A DNA stretch of 64,000 nt from Actinernus sp. WN-2022 (GCA_030867875.1 JAOWCC010001501.1:15963524-16027523); one strand, 5' to 3'; shown: positions 13,001-22,183, counted from the first letter of the stretch. Numbers and translations: made by a program. Notes: a model not told the origin generated them from the sequence alone.

Positions 13001-16000
13001 TGTATATATATTTAAAATAGATAGATCAAAATGTTAGGAATTATATTCTAGATTTTTACTTGCATTTTTAGATTTTTACTTGCCTTTTTATATTAGTTAC
13101 TTAATTTAACATATGATTACAACATTATTATTATCAGTATCACAGTATTTAATTTGTATACACAATTGTATTTGTATTTAGATTATAATTAGTATTCCGT
13201 ATTTTATTAGATTAAATTGTAACATATGATATGTATTTTATCAATGAATTAAAAGACAAGAACCCATAACCAAGAGCGTCCATATCTCTAGCTACTTAGC
13301 TCGACTAGCTTTTAGTTATTTCTAAGTAGCTGTGCTCCTCATTTCTAGAGTATAAATTACAGTAATATTCTTAGCATGTAAATTTAAGAGGTCACGAATA
13401 AATTGTTGTTGTTGTTGTTATATAAATGCTACGGCGTTTTCACAAGTTGGGCTATTTTTAGATTATTTTTGCCGCCAATTAGTGGGTTACACCCGTGGCG
13501 GAACAAAATATGCCTCATTAGCTTCTTTTGTTATACCAACAACACGTCTGCTACGCTTTTGTGATTTTATTCCCTTAGGAATGATTGCAACCCAATAATA
13601 GCGGAAAACCGTTCTAAAAATAACCTAACTTGTGAAAATGCCGTAGCATAGAGGATTAGAGGTAGTATGGGAGATTCTCGCTCTTGGTTATGGGCTCTTG
13701 ATTAAAGACCATTATTATTATTACTAGTATACCTAACAGGTAGTGAATGCTGCTCCGCTCAGTTAAGGAAGTGTATTAGAAGAGAACCTACAGTAGCACT
13801 TTGGCAGGAAAAATAGATTACTGGGTGATAAAAATGCCAAGGTGTTGCATATGAATATATTTTGTAGTTTTTGGGCTATCGTGCGACTGAATCCTGTTTA
13901 AGCTGTGGTGTGTATCTCAAAAGTTGTCCCGATTTATTTTCATTTTGTCCCGACATATCAACGATCGCTCGGTAAATCCCTGAGCCTACCAATTCCCGAC
14001 ATTGTCTTAATCAGTTCCCGGCACAAAAAACTGCTGTTCTTCCCGGTGAAGTTTAAACACCGGAAATCAACTGTAATTGAGAATGTAATTGTAAATGCCA
14101 ATTGTCTTTTGAACCGGCTGCTTGACTTTATCGAACGTCAATAGAAGAAAATTATTTGCTGCTCACCATCTTGATAACAGGAGAGATCTTGCTCTTTGGA
14201 AACTGATAGTTCACACAGAGTTCGCCTACACGTCTACACGTCAACAAATTCATGATTACACAAGGATCGCATACACAGAAATACATTAAACGGTTGAACG
14301 TAGTTAGCTCCAACGTCACGTGACGATCAGATCCGTTCAAAGCATTGTGGTAAAAAAAAGACAATAGAAGTGGTGCATTGTGGTAAAAAAAGAAATCGAG
14401 ATTTGGACCCGCTTACAGATTAGAACTGCTGCCTTGCTCGTTCGCTTCAGGCTCGCTCGCTGCGGCAGCAATTATTATTATTCATGACCGTGACCACTGC
14501 CAAGCAAAACGAGCAGCCTCGGTAGTTACATACATGTACCTTAAAAAGAACTCTGTAGTTCGCCTCTTCGGCTAAGTACTGAGCTTGTACTAATTTACGC
14601 GTCGCGAATATCCCACTTTCGATAGACGAATGTAGGAAGTGAGGCATATCTCGGAACTGGGCTCTTTACCCCGAAGCCTCATATTGAAACCATTGGCTAT
14701 CTGTTTCCGAATTTTCCGGCTCGTTGCTAAGCTTAGCTAAATTATGCCGGCATAATTTCGAGCAAAAGTGTTTTTATACTTAGACTAATAGTCACAATTA
14801 GACCCTAATTCCATTGTTTTCTTTTGTTTCTACTCGACTATTAGATACTGACTGTTAGTTTTTGGTTCACGGGTTAAGTAAAACCACTCTAGTGCATACA
14901 TACTTTATTTGAGACTCCCTTAACAGGGCTTTTCAGTCACAATACAATATAAAAATACATATAATCTAATTTACAGTAAAAATATAATATAATTTACAAT
15001 TATAGGTTAATTTAATAAACCTTATCTTTATTAAATAAACTATTAAAAACACTTCTCTTAAAATTCTGAATATTTTTGATATTTTGTAGATCTTTTGTAA
15101 GACTATTCCATGCACTGACACCCCGGAAATAAAAAGCTCTTTGTCCCGTTGACAATCTGCAGCGTGGAATATTCAAATTTCCAGATCCCCTAGTATTTCT
15201 ACCATGAATGGCAGAACGCTTAACAAAGTATTTAGATAAATATTCTGGAGCTAATCCATTCATGCATTTAAAAGCTAAAACTAAATCATTAAATATAATC
15301 TTTTCTTAGACATTTAGTCATTTAAGCGATCTTCGGCCCTCAGAAATATGATCAAACTTTCTTAATCCTAAGACTATTCTGGCTGCAAAATTCTGCACTA
15401 ACCGGCTGCAGCTTATGTAAATTAGATTTAGTAGTATTCCCCCATACTGAGGAGCAGTAAAACAATTTAGTAAATACAAAACTATTTATGAGCAATAAAA
15501 GTGTTTTCTTATCTAAAAGGTGCTTGATTCTATTTATCTGTACTAACTGATTCATACACCCAGAAGCTGTTTTAGTAATATGTACATTATACGTAAGGCC
15601 TTGGTCTATAAAGATGCCAAGAACCTTAACAACTGGAACAGGTGAAATAGTCTTACCTAGTAATGAAAGAGAAATGGCAGGTAACTACTTAGTAAGTTGC
15701 GGCAAACCAACAATAATAATTTTGTCTTATCAGGATTTATGAGTAAAGAGTTTTTTGCACACCAATTACTGATATTCATGAGGTCATTATTTACAGCTGA
15801 AATAGCATTTAATGAATTCGATACTGGAAATTTGAAATACAGTTGACAATCGTCAACATACGCAGTAACTTGGCTATGACTAACCTTGTTAATTAGATTA
15901 TTAACATATATTGTAAAAAGTACTGGACCTAATATCGATCCGTAAGGGACACCATGTTTTAATGGTAGCACTTCCGAAACAGAATCTTCATAACGTACCC

Positions 16001-19000
16001 TTTGATATCTATCTGATAAGTAGCTACGAAACCACGAAATTGCAGATGGCTTAAGGCCAAGATTATGTAACTTATTTAACAATAAATTATGATTAAGACT
16101 ATCGAATGCTTTAGACATATCTAATAATACAAGTAATGAGACTGTTTTTTCATCGATTGCCTTCAGGAGTTCATCAGTGACATATGCGAGGGCAGTTTTT
16201 GTTGAGTGTTGTTTCCTGTTGCCACTTTGATGTATTGATAGTTTATTGTTCGTAGTTAAGAAATCCACGAATTGCCTGTGTGCAAGTCTCTCATTTACCT
16301 TAGATAGAATAGGTAACAATGAGATGGGCCTATTATTGGCCGGTTCTTCTGGATCTCCTTCCTTAGGGACGGGAACAACTTCTGCAATCTTCCATGCTCT
16401 AGGAAAGATGGACATTTGGAAAGAGTTGTTGATCAGTCTGGTAATCACTGGTACTGTAGTTGAACAACTGTCTTTCAAAACGTTTGTTAAAATTTTATCG
16501 AAACCCGGTGCTTTATTGCTAGATAAGCTTTTAATAACAGACTCAACATCTTTCTCCTTGACATTCTGAAAACCAAATCGTTCTGTTTCAGTAGGTAAAC
16601 TGAGTTCTACTTCTTCGCTCGAAGTACATTCTGTATCCAGTCCATGGTCTTTTGCTATCAGATTCGCTTTAATAGCAGTTAGATTTCCTACTGATGTAAA
16701 ATATTTATTGAATTTATCAGCCATAGTCTTGTGATCTTCCTTAGTACTTGGTCGTTTAGTAGATTTACAACGAGACATGCATCGATTTAAAACCTTCCAA
16801 GTGGCATTTGTATTTCCTCTGCTGTTTACAATTTCATTTCTCACATGGATCTTTTCAGCAAGCCTTAACTCGCGTTTCACCTCTTGCATGAAGAATCGGT
16901 ATCCATTCCAACATAATTTATCGTTAGTTTTAATTGCTTTCTTATGCCAAGAATCCCTTGTTTTCATAAGTTGTTTAATTTCTGGTGTTACGTATGGGTT
17001 AGGTCGAGATTTGATCTTTATACGTTTTATTGGAGCATGTTCATCCAATACATCTAAAAAGAGGGAATTGAATACTTCCCCATGTGCCAAGGGACGAATG
17101 AGAGGTCCTCAAGAAAACTTTCAGCTTTATATCTGGAGTAACTCCTTACAGTAACATATTTGGGTTTGACTTTAGGAGGCTTTATCTTTAATGTGACTTC
17201 AACTAGACTGTGATCACTTATAGAGGACGCTATGACCGAACAAGAGACCACCAAGTTGGAATTGGTAGTCATGACAACATCGATTAGCGATCGGCTGGTT
17301 TCAGTAAAGTCTAGTTGGTTGCTTCACCAGTTGAGCCAAGTTGTAGGTAGAGCAAAAGTCTATCAAAGTTCGGCTATCAGCAGTGTCATTAATAAGGTTA
17401 CAGTTTAAGTCGCCAAGTATTATGATGTCGTTACCAAGCAATAACATGTCTACAAGACTTCGTGACAGGCTGTCACTGAAGGCCATTATGTAGCGCTAGG
17501 CGGTCGGTAAACAGTACAGATAAGAAATGATTTGCACTGTCGAACTTGGACTTTTATCCAGAGTTGTTGGAAATTTTCGTCGCTGATTGTCGAAACATCT
17601 TTAAGAAGGGTTACTTTGAACGTATCTCTGATATAGACTCCCAGGCCGCCACCAGACTTGTGTTCACCGCGATCTTGACGGAACAACATAAATCCAGGGA
17701 TCTGCATGGCCTGATTGTCAACCGACGAGTCAAGCCAAGTCTCTGATATTGTAAATATATCAAAATTATGTTCTTCAATAGTGTGTTGTAGAAGAATAAA
17801 ATGCTCTCTAGACTTTAGAGAGCGAATATTCAAATGAGCGATTTTGATGTTCGAATCAAAACGAAAAAGATGGGAAAATATTTTTCTCGCACAGAAATGT
17901 AGTTTCAGTAGTAGTGTCTCATATACCAAAAACTCAGTTCAATAAAAATTAATATTAACGGAGAAATATCAAAAGGAAGTTTTTAACCGGAAGTAAAAGG
18001 TTCTTTGTGATTGGCAGCAGATCAATAAACACATGACAAGTGCTCACTCGCCCGTAACGACGGTGTGGGGAACAGCTATAGCACATATTAAATTCATTTC
18101 ATATACCAATGTTTACGTTTATTGAAAGTTTTTCCACACACGATTCCACAATTCCATCGGTTGGATGCCCTTAGCTTGAAAAACAAAGAAAAAAGAAAAG
18201 CAAAACGAGGCCAAACAATGCATACAACTACAATTACAAAGCCAAATACGAGTCCTCGCAAAACCCGACAAGCGTTCGTATTTTCACTTTCAGACAGAGT
18301 GCCGAGTGGTCCACATCTGAACATAAAGAAGAATTGATAAGAGCCAGCCGAGAGAATATTCGTTTCCAAGAAAGCTTAGATGGAAACGTAGTCTGACGGT
18401 GACCCTGAATCGGTTGAACCACGATCTCGCCGTGGAGTTTCTGACGCCTGCAAATCGCTGTCTCCTCTACTAACTATGCTGGCATCGAAGGCGTCTCTAT
18501 AGGTGTTCACCTTGGCTTCGCCCCTCGAGGTCTTTTTGTCTTTCCCATTTTTCTAGCTTGGGAAACCAGCCGACTCTTACCGATATAATTTTTCAAGTCA
18601 CACAAAAGAGAACAAACATTTTCTCGATGCGGCGTGTAGCTTTGATCGGAAATCAACATTGGCGGGAAATCTTGACAGATAGTTGAACTGTGATGAGAGA
18701 TGATTGGCTAAGAGCTTGCTAATTGTTGGAGAGGCGGGGCTTCAGATTCACGCACGACAGACGGGTAAATTTTTTGAAGTGCTATTTTCTCGCTTTCGAC
18801 TTTCAATCAAAATAGAGTTTTAAAAAAGCTCCCACTCAAGAGGAATTGATTCGATTTGTGCGAAATTTTCACAAAATGTCAATTGATATCTCCGCTGCAA
18901 AAGGGTTTCGGGGAATTGGGAAATTCTAAAAAGAGAGCTCTTGACGACGCTTCTCGCATATCTACTCGGATTATTTTTCGCCTTTTAACGGGAAGCATGA

Positions 19001-19881
19001 TAACTTTTGAACTAAATCGAATTTTGAAATTCCCCGACACTCTTTTGTAATACGATTCCTCTGAAATACGACAAAGCAAACAGATTTTTAAACTTTAAAA
19101 TATTTTCGGAGTCGGAGTTTCTGAAAGCCATCTCACTAGATCGGTGAAACGGGATGGCGGAAAATTCGAGATTTTCAAAGAACTCAAAACTTTTTATGTA
19201 TTCTTGTAGCCAATTTTATAAGCTTTAAAATGATACATGAATGATTTATCTACGATGTTTCCTCGAGGCGCTACATAATTTTGACTGGAAACGCACCCTG
19301 AAGGTATCCGGTAACCTTAAATGACTTTCATTGGTATTATGTCCAGAACAAAAATTTTGATTTTGCCTTGGTTTTGGTCGAGGTTGTGGATGAATATCAC
19401 CACTGAGGATGATTTGTATCTCTGAAGGATTAAATGTAGCAGTTCCACTGGAAGAATAAAGTATTCTTCGTCGATAAAACTTCCTCTTGATTGATACAAT
19501 GGTGCCACTTGGTATCGGCGTTCTGAGGCAATGAACATCGCTGTTTCAATTCATGAATTTTAGTGACTTTTGTCATGTTTCCAAAGATTTACAAGATTGT
19601 AGACTGGTACCTAGTTTACCCAGCGCCGGATTAAAAAACAGGCCTTACCTGTGGAATCCTTCTGGAGTGGCTCGAAGGCTTAAGGTGCCATCTTTATTCA
19701 CCATTACTTGATAAGCATTATCGGGATCGGCAGTGTACATCATGCTTCGGGTTTCACGAACAACAAATTCATACTCGCACACCGCTTTCGTACATACTTT
19801 GGTTGAAACCAGCGGTGTAAGAGAGCCGAGCAAGACTACCATTGCGATAGAAACCACACTCACTAACGACGTAGCGTTCAT
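643..19881 (-). CDS. Laccase-like multicopper oxidase, 5' part (eight exons, truncated by window edge)
   Basis: Secreted copper enzyme of the laccase family, expected to oxidise phenolic or metal substrates with reduction of oxygen to water. Exons, in transcript order: 19881-19649, 8718-8595, 7219-7091, 5379-5270, 4615-4476, 2674-2506, 2164-1831, 1002-643. All introns are GT-AG, and the codon phases join exactly, giving 533 codons without a stop. Residues 1-26 look like a signal peptide. The first cupredoxin domain carries HWHG (136-139) and HWYHSH (177-182); the second has the FVDQHDL and ESDGH strands; the third has [10 protein letters not shown] at 523-532. The last motif (HCHxxxH) and the C-terminus would lie left of position 643 and are not in the window. 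The ATG at 19881 has A at -3. Intron 1 is 10.9 kb and full of mobile elements. The exact substrate cannot be told from sequence. Confidence 0.93.
1222..1539. mobile_element. Foldback/MITE with about 110-bp inverted arms
   Basis: Positions 1222-1330 match the reverse complement of about 1425-1539 almost throughout (arms include TTAAGATACCAGGTAAAAGA). Lies in intron 7 of the oxidase gene. No coding capacity; no convincing target duplication seen. Confidence 0.75.
1831..2164 (-). CDS. Multicopper oxidase exon 7
   Basis: Residues 302-413: end of cupredoxin domain 2 ([15 protein letters not shown], then RYWIRG) and the inter-domain linker with three cysteines. Acceptor CGCAG|A, donor AAG|GTACAT, phase 0. 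Confidence 0.92.
2506..2674 (-). CDS. Multicopper oxidase exon 6
   Basis: Residues 246-301 plus two bases, with LVNGKGRHG and the [10 protein letters not shown] strand of cupredoxin domain 2. Acceptor CTCAG|GTTAC, donor TACAG|GTGAGA. Confidence 0.92.
2715..3208. mobile_element. MITE-like element with about 22-bp inverted ends
   Basis: TAAAGTGCATATAAGCCTGG at 2715 is repeated inverted at about 3187-3208. It is 494 bp long and non-coding, in intron 5 of the oxidase gene. Confidence 0.6.
3766..4148. mobile_element. TIR element with TACCCTGG ends and 9-bp target duplication
   Basis: 383-bp element with inverted arms of about 105 bp. Both ends read TACCCTGGTCCCAGA inward. Flanked by TCGCTAAGT (3757-3765) and TCGCCAAGT (4149-4157), a 9-bp target duplication with one mismatch. 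Nine-base duplications suggest a Mutator-like family. No transposase. Intron 5 of the oxidase gene. Confidence 0.8.
4476..4615 (-). CDS. Multicopper oxidase exon 5
   Basis: Residues 199-245 with one base over. Encodes the linker into the second cupredoxin domain, including [12 protein letters not shown]. Acceptor CACAG|GTCTA, donor AGAA|GTAAGG. Phase fits both neighbours. Confidence 0.9.
4797..5094. repeat. Dispersed repeat, copy 1 (copy 2 at 44,779)
   Basis: About 300 bp matching 44,779-45,079 in the same orientation, starting AACGTCACGCGCATGCGC and ending near GGCCAGCGGAGCA. Non-coding, in oxidase intron 4. Family unknown. Confidence 0.7.
5270..5379 (-). CDS. Multicopper oxidase exon 4 (HWYHSH copper motif)
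   Basis: Residues 163-198 plus two bases. Contains [15 protein letters not shown], the second trinuclear-copper loop (His177, His180, His182). Acceptor CGCAG|CAAAG, donor CATCG|GTAAGC. Confidence 0.95.
5663..5855 (+). mobile_element. tRNA-Glu-derived SINE, interrupted at its 3' side
   Basis: A tRNA-like head at about 5677-5736 contains the CTC anticodon region of tRNA-Glu and a perfect B box (GGTTCGATTCC). A SINE body follows that matches the copy at 45,774. At 5856 it is cut by another element. It is read as a SINE, not a tRNA gene, because the 5' half is degenerate and the body is repeated. Confidence 0.75.
5856..6160. mobile_element. CAGGAGCCCAT-family MITE, copy A
   Basis: Left end CAGGAGCCCATTACCAGG at 5856; the inverted counterpart CGCTCCTGGTAAT lies at about 6150. 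Internal parts are also roughly palindromic. Inserted in the SINE that begins at 5663, which makes it younger than that SINE. Related copies: 13,257, 40,427 and 62,049. Confidence 0.65.
6290..6452 (-). mobile_element. tRNA-derived SINE (minus strand)
   Basis: On the minus strand, about 6452-6375 reads as a tRNA-like head with A box TAGCTCGGTTGGTAG and B box GGTTCGAATCCC, followed by a body containing GACGTATAAA and GGACGTAAAAG. Similar in layout to the plus-strand SINE at 43,289. In oxidase intron 3. Confidence 0.65.
6915..7080 (-). mobile_element. tRNA-derived SINE (minus strand), next to oxidase exon 3
   Basis: On the minus strand a tRNA-like head (about 7077-7003) starts GGTGGCGCAGTGGTTAAGCG and has B box GGTTCGATTCCC, then a body with GTGAGTTGAG and CTCCGGTTTTTCTCC. 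It lies about 10 bp from exon 3, on the 3' (donor) side. Confidence 0.7.
7091..7219 (-). CDS. Multicopper oxidase exon 3 (HWHG copper motif)
   Basis: Forty-three codons (120-162) with [18 protein letters not shown], the first copper-binding loop (His136, His138). Acceptor CTGCAG|GTT, donor AAAG|GTAAGC. Confidence 0.95.
7741..7880. mobile_element. Small palindromic element (TATTTACCGGCC ends)
   Basis: TATTTACCGGCCTTGGTCG at 7741 is mirrored inverted at 7862-7880, and the AAAACGGCC core is also palindromic. A 140-bp hairpin-forming MITE-like sequence in oxidase intron 2. Confidence 0.65.
8284..8525. mobile_element. MITE with 66-bp inverted ends (CGAGTAGGGGG)
   Basis: Arms 8284-8350 and 8459-8525 are near-perfect inverted copies, including GGTTTCGCAAAGG and GATCGTTACTGG. 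242 bp in all, 70 bp from oxidase exon 2. No clear target duplication. Confidence 0.75.
8595..8718 (-). CDS. Multicopper oxidase exon 2
   Basis: Completes codon 78 and encodes residues to 119, including [16 protein letters not shown], the classic start of the first cupredoxin domain. Acceptor TTCAG|G, donor GAG|GTTAGT; phase 0 at its 3' end. Confidence 0.92.
8939..9042. repeat. Imperfect palindrome, about 104 bp
   Basis: TTGCGCGGTCATAGCCTGA... at 8939 pairs with ...TCAGGCTAGTTGCGCC at 9042, with a second paired block CCTCAGCTCG/CGAGCTGAGG inside. Possibly a short MITE. In oxidase intron 1. Confidence 0.5.
9280..10010. repeat. Stretch rich in TGACGTCA (CRE-like) palindromes
   Basis: The eight-base palindrome TGACGTCA occurs about six times here (near 9282, 9658, 9813, 9827, 9842 and 10,000), twice as a TATGACGTCACTAAA repeat. 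CREB/ATF factors bind this octamer in animals. Whether this is an intronic enhancer or a decayed repeat cannot be settled from sequence. Confidence 0.45.
10211..10524. mobile_element. CTATGCATAA-ended foldback element, copy 1
   Basis: Ends CTATGCATAA/TTATGCATAG. Inner arms of about 35 bp, GAGGCCGGTAGGTCCTCTGG, occur inverted near 10,245 and 10,494. Nearly identical to 42,972-43,284, so recently mobile. No ORF. Confidence 0.75.
10797..11020 (+). mobile_element. tRNA-derived SINE (degenerate)
   Basis: Head GGCAGCGTAACCGAGCGGTTAA is like a tRNA-Leu/Ser A-box region. A B-box-like GAGTTCGAAT follows at about 10,850, broken by inserted bases. The tail ends in (TTA)n near 11,010. Confidence 0.5.
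11740..11790 (-). repeat. tRNA-like SINE fragment
   Basis: The minus strand reads GGGTGGTTCAGTGGTTAAGAG, a tRNA A-box-like head, with no recognisable B box. A short relic. Confidence 0.4.
11816..12610 (+). pseudogene. LINE reverse-transcriptase fragment split by a hAT-like MITE
   Basis: Left of the insertion the frame reads [18 protein letters not shown] (reverse-transcriptase motif with the first catalytic Asp); right of it [12 protein letters not shown] and [12 protein letters not shown] follow with a frameshift. About 230 bp of retrotransposon sequence remain. Decayed, in oxidase intron 1 on the antisense strand. Confidence 0.75.
11882..12444. mobile_element. hAT-like MITE, 563 bp, with perfect 8-bp target duplication
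   Basis: Inverted ends TAGGCCTGAGCGGATTG/CAATCCGCTCAGGCCTA, flanked on both sides by ATTGCATC (11874-11881 and 12445-12452). Eight-base duplication and TAGG ends fit hAT. The interior is rich in GCATAATT motifs. Inserted into a LINE reverse-transcriptase fragment. Confidence 0.88.
12611..13256. other. No gene seen; AT-rich intronic sequence
   Basis: A short open frame at 12790-12999 looks random. The AT-rich part near 13,020-13,250 resembles a retrotransposon 3' tail but has no diagnostic motif. Confidence 0.5.
13257..13700. mobile_element. CAGGAGCCCAT-family MITE, copy B
   Basis: Inverted ends CAAGAACCCATAACCAAGAG/CTCTTGGTTATGGGCTCTTG, flanked by ATTAAAAGA on the left and ATTAAAGAC on the right (about 8-bp target duplication with an indel). 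The interior shares TAGATTATTTT and CCCTTAGGAATGA with the copy at 62,049. Contains a (TTG)5 run near 13,405. Confidence 0.75.
15657..17090 (-). pseudogene. LINE reverse transcriptase, core open frame (477 aa)
   Basis: Largest intact piece of the LINE. Shows [40 protein letters not shown], the GSILGPVLF motif, and the catalytic box as AYVDD at about 15,850-15,861 (YADD is usual in related elements). A frameshift near 15,715 ends the frame before the thumb and C-terminal segments, which continue in other frames. Its fingers and palm are complete, so the loss is recent on the scale of this window's relics. Confidence 0.88.
17054..17929 (-). pseudogene. LINE endonuclease domain in broken frames
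   Basis: Three overlapping minus-strand frames together give an AP endonuclease: 17,929-17,486 (NIRSLKS, ISETWLD, YRPPS), 17,486-17,301 (ILGDLNCN) and 17,272-17,054 (SDHSLVEV). Two frame changes separate them from one another and from the reverse transcriptase. Confidence 0.8.
18094..18548 (-). other. Weak small-gene candidate with a membrane helix
   Basis: Below the promoter-like cluster, an ATG at 18,548 gives [12 protein letters not shown] up to a possible donor CCAAG|GTGAAC at 18,511. Downstream, a frame ends at a stop at 18,378-18,376 (Ser/Arg-rich). Past that stop, the same frame reopens as a 91-residue ORF (18,369-18,094) with a long hydrophobic helix ([18 protein letters not shown]). 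AATAAA lies at 18,123-18,118. No splice form I tried keeps one frame through all parts, so it may be a decayed gene, a small gene with an unseen intron, or chance. Confidence 0.25.
18661..18740 (-). promoter_or_regulatory. Promoter-like cluster (GC box, CCAAT, E2F-like site)
   Basis: On the minus strand: GCCCCGCCTC at 18,740-18,731, a CCAAT box at 18,707-18,703, and TTTCCCGCC near 18,669-18,661. This order, about 110-190 bp upstream of an ATG at 18,548, resembles a TATA-less animal promoter. It sits inside oxidase intron 1. Confidence 0.35.
18750..19648. other. Oxidase intron 1, 5' part: nothing recognised
   Basis: No repeat, inverted end or open frame of note; short frames here are not protein-like. 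Confidence 0.5.
19649..19881 (-). CDS. Multicopper oxidase exon 1 (signal peptide)
   Basis: Encodes residues 1-77 plus two bases of codon 78. Begins [19 protein letters not shown], a hydrophobic secretion signal, followed by a Cys-containing stretch and the [10 protein letters not shown] segment seen at the N-terminus of animal laccase-like proteins. Donor CACAG|GTAAGG. Confidence 0.88.
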
Positions 19882-19990
19882 CTTCGCGTGATGTTTCGAC
19901 AGAAGAACCCACCGTCCAGACCGTCTATTTACTCGAAACTCAGCTTACGACTGGTTTAAAATTTATGCAGCCTAAATTCCGCCGACCAGC
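19882..19990 (-). promoter_or_regulatory. Presumed oxidase 5' UTR and core promoter
   Basis: Directly upstream of the ATG at 19,881. A TATA-like GCATAAATTTTAAA lies at 19,968-19,955, about 75-85 bp before the ATG. Inference from position and composition only. Confidence 0.35.
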
Positions 19991-20379
19991 TTGGTGTTGT
20001 ACACGAGCAATTCGATAGCATGGTTCCTTCACAAACTAATCTTCAATGTGAACCCGCCATAAATCTGGCCTTTGGAAGTTATGTCTGGTGTACAGACATG
20101 CGCATTACATATTCGATTCCATCACCACCCCCAGCGGATATAATTGTTCGCAGAGCGTTCGTGACAACGTCTGGATTGTGTTCGTCGCATGTGCGCGATC
20201 AAAAGGAGGAGAAAGTTAATTTTCACTGGCGAAGTTTGTATCACACTTTCAACCTACTTTAGCCACATTTATCGGATCTTCATAGCCTTAACTGAGTTGG
20301 TTATTTGCAACGAAAAGTTGTCACGAAGGTTAACGTCGAAATTAACATGAACTAACACCGGATATTTTGACTTTTGAAT

Positions 20380-20852
20380 AACAACTGAACTACAAGAAGA
20401 ACCACTGTCAGAATTTCGCATTCTCTCACCATCGTAGAACCAAAATTAGACAGTTTTCTGTTTATTATCAGGGTCCAGTATTTTTTAACTCGCTGAACGC
20501 AGATATTTGTGATGCCATGACCGTTTCCTCGTTTCAATCCAAGCTGAAAAAGTATCTCTTCTCCCGTCTTTGAAATCGCTTATTATTTATTCATTATTTT
20601 TTTCAAATACGTGTTACCTCAATACTGTATAAATTGTTATCTTAGTGTGATTTTCTCCATTCTGTTATTTTTCTTTTCGCGCCACTCCCACTTTGTTTTA
20701 TATACACATATATTGTAAAGAGGCAGCCCAATGCTTCATAAGCCTTCTGGTTTCTTTTTGGGCTTCCTCGCCATTTTGTTAATTACTTTTGTAATCATTT
20801 ATTATTATTTTTTTGTTGGCAAATAAAACTGTTAATACTGTTAATACTGTTA
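20380..20852 (+). pseudogene. LINE 3'-terminal fragment
   Basis: The frame reads RTKIRQFSVYYQGPVFFNSL, then SSFQSKLKKYLFSRL and a stop at about 20,570. This is the typical C-terminus of CR1/L2-like ORF2. The 3' end is AATAAAACTGTTAATACTGT repeated three times. A 5'-truncated insertion. Confidence 0.75.
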
Positions 20853-21606
20853 ATTGTTCAGAGGAATCAGATGAAGTTGCGACTCTTTTCTGATCTGATG
20901 GAGAAGATAACCTTTTTCTGGATTAAAACTTCTGTGATGAAAGGTACTTCATTTTCAGGCGTTTTCAATACAACGGAGTATCCAAGTCGAAGTGCTGGCT
21001 AGAAAGTGTTTCGATTTCATAGGCAATACGATGGTAGCTTGAGGAAGAGTTGCGAGACAAAACTGAAAGCTATTCTGTTTTGGTAACGTTCTTTAGAGAC
21101 TGCTTCACACTGGAATTTAATTCGACCGAATTTTGTTATTAACAACTTTAGCATTGTACTATAAATGGCACTATATTGTGGCTTTGTGGAAGGAAAACTG
21201 TAAGGAGAACCATTTTAACATATGTAAAAATATATTTTACTTTACACACTGGGCAACATTGCTGTAGTCGGATTGTCGTTGCTGATGGCTAACACCAGAA
21301 TATTTCATCATTTCTGAACAGGTATGAGGCCCTCTCCATATCATGTTAGTTTCTTTTAAATTCTGTAATATGCAAATTATCATTTGCTTGTGTTTATGAG
21401 TTTTACACGCGCGATTTATGCCACAGACATTGTAAATATTACTTAATTTTGGTAGCTGCGCTGTTGTGATATTTAGTGTTTATAGTTTGATTATTTATTT
21501 TTTCTGTCTCATTCATTAATTTTGTTGAAAGCTAAACAACAAATTCTTACTATTTGGCGTGTCAGTTTACAAAAAGAATGACCGCCAGCTAATTTTTTTA
21601 TGATTT
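20853..21606. other. No gene seen
   Basis: AT-rich spacer without inverted ends, long frames or known motifs. Confidence 0.5.
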
Positions 21607-21615
21607 GATTTCGCT

Positions 21616-21720
21616 TACCCTGCGAGCAGAGGTTTCTCATCTCTTTGCCTTTCCTGTCCTTTCCCTTTCTTTCGGCGGACGGGACAGGCAAAGAGATGAG
21701 AAACCTCTGCTCGCAGGGTA
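21616..21720. mobile_element. 105-bp MITE, perfect 35-bp arms, perfect 9-bp target duplication
   Basis: Arms 21,616-21,650 and 21,686-21,720 are exact inverted copies beginning TACCCTGCGAGCAGAGG. GATTTCGCT flanks both sides (21,607-21,615 and 21,721-21,729). Shares TACCCTG ends and duplication length with the element at 3,766. Confidence 0.9.
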
Positions 21721-21933
21721 GATTTCGCTGCATGAACACAATTTGTACACCTGCATGCTCTTGGGCAATAAAACAAATTGTAATGATGAAAATAAGCTAC
21801 ATGCACATATCATGTATGTTGATATGAAAAGATATTAAAATGAAAAGATTCAATCAAAATTCAGCTATATTGGTTTTATAAAGATTGTTTTATCCGAGTA
21901 TTGAGTATTCTTAACAATATCTGAGTATTATAG

Positions 21934-22072
21934 AGTGATTTTCATAAACCTGTGAAACAGATACTAGAATATTTAGTGCTATTAAATGCTAATTCTATTG
22001 TTTTCTTTTGTGTATATTTGACTATTAGATATTAACAAGCAATAATTGTTTCACAGGTTTATGAAAATCACT
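21934..22072. mobile_element. 139-bp MITE with 26-bp perfect arms
   Basis: AGTGATTTTCATAAACCTGT starts the left arm (21,934-21,959), repeated inverted at 22,047-22,072. The interior resembles the sequence near 14,770-14,850 (ATTGTTTTCTTTTGT, GACTATTAGATA), suggesting a family. Confidence 0.75.
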
Positions 22073-22183
22073 TTAATATTTAGTACAGTCTTTGTATGTA
22101 TTTTTAAATTTTGCTATTCTTTAAGCAATAAACATTTTTTTAAAGGAAGCATTGGCTTGTTTACACTTAAAAAGATGACTTAA

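Larger units (their letters stand above)
14900..17950 (-). mobile_element. Near full-length CR1/L2-like LINE, frameshifted
   Basis: Minus-strand non-LTR retrotransposon. An AP-type endonuclease spans about 17,929-17,054 in three frames ([32 protein letters not shown]). Reverse transcriptase is an open frame at 17,090-15,657, and C-terminal pieces lie at 15,555-15,352 and 15,263-15,012. AATAAA is seen near 14,914 in the 3' region. It lies in oxidase intron 1 in the same orientation as that gene. Frameshifts make it non-autonomous now. Confidence 0.88.
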
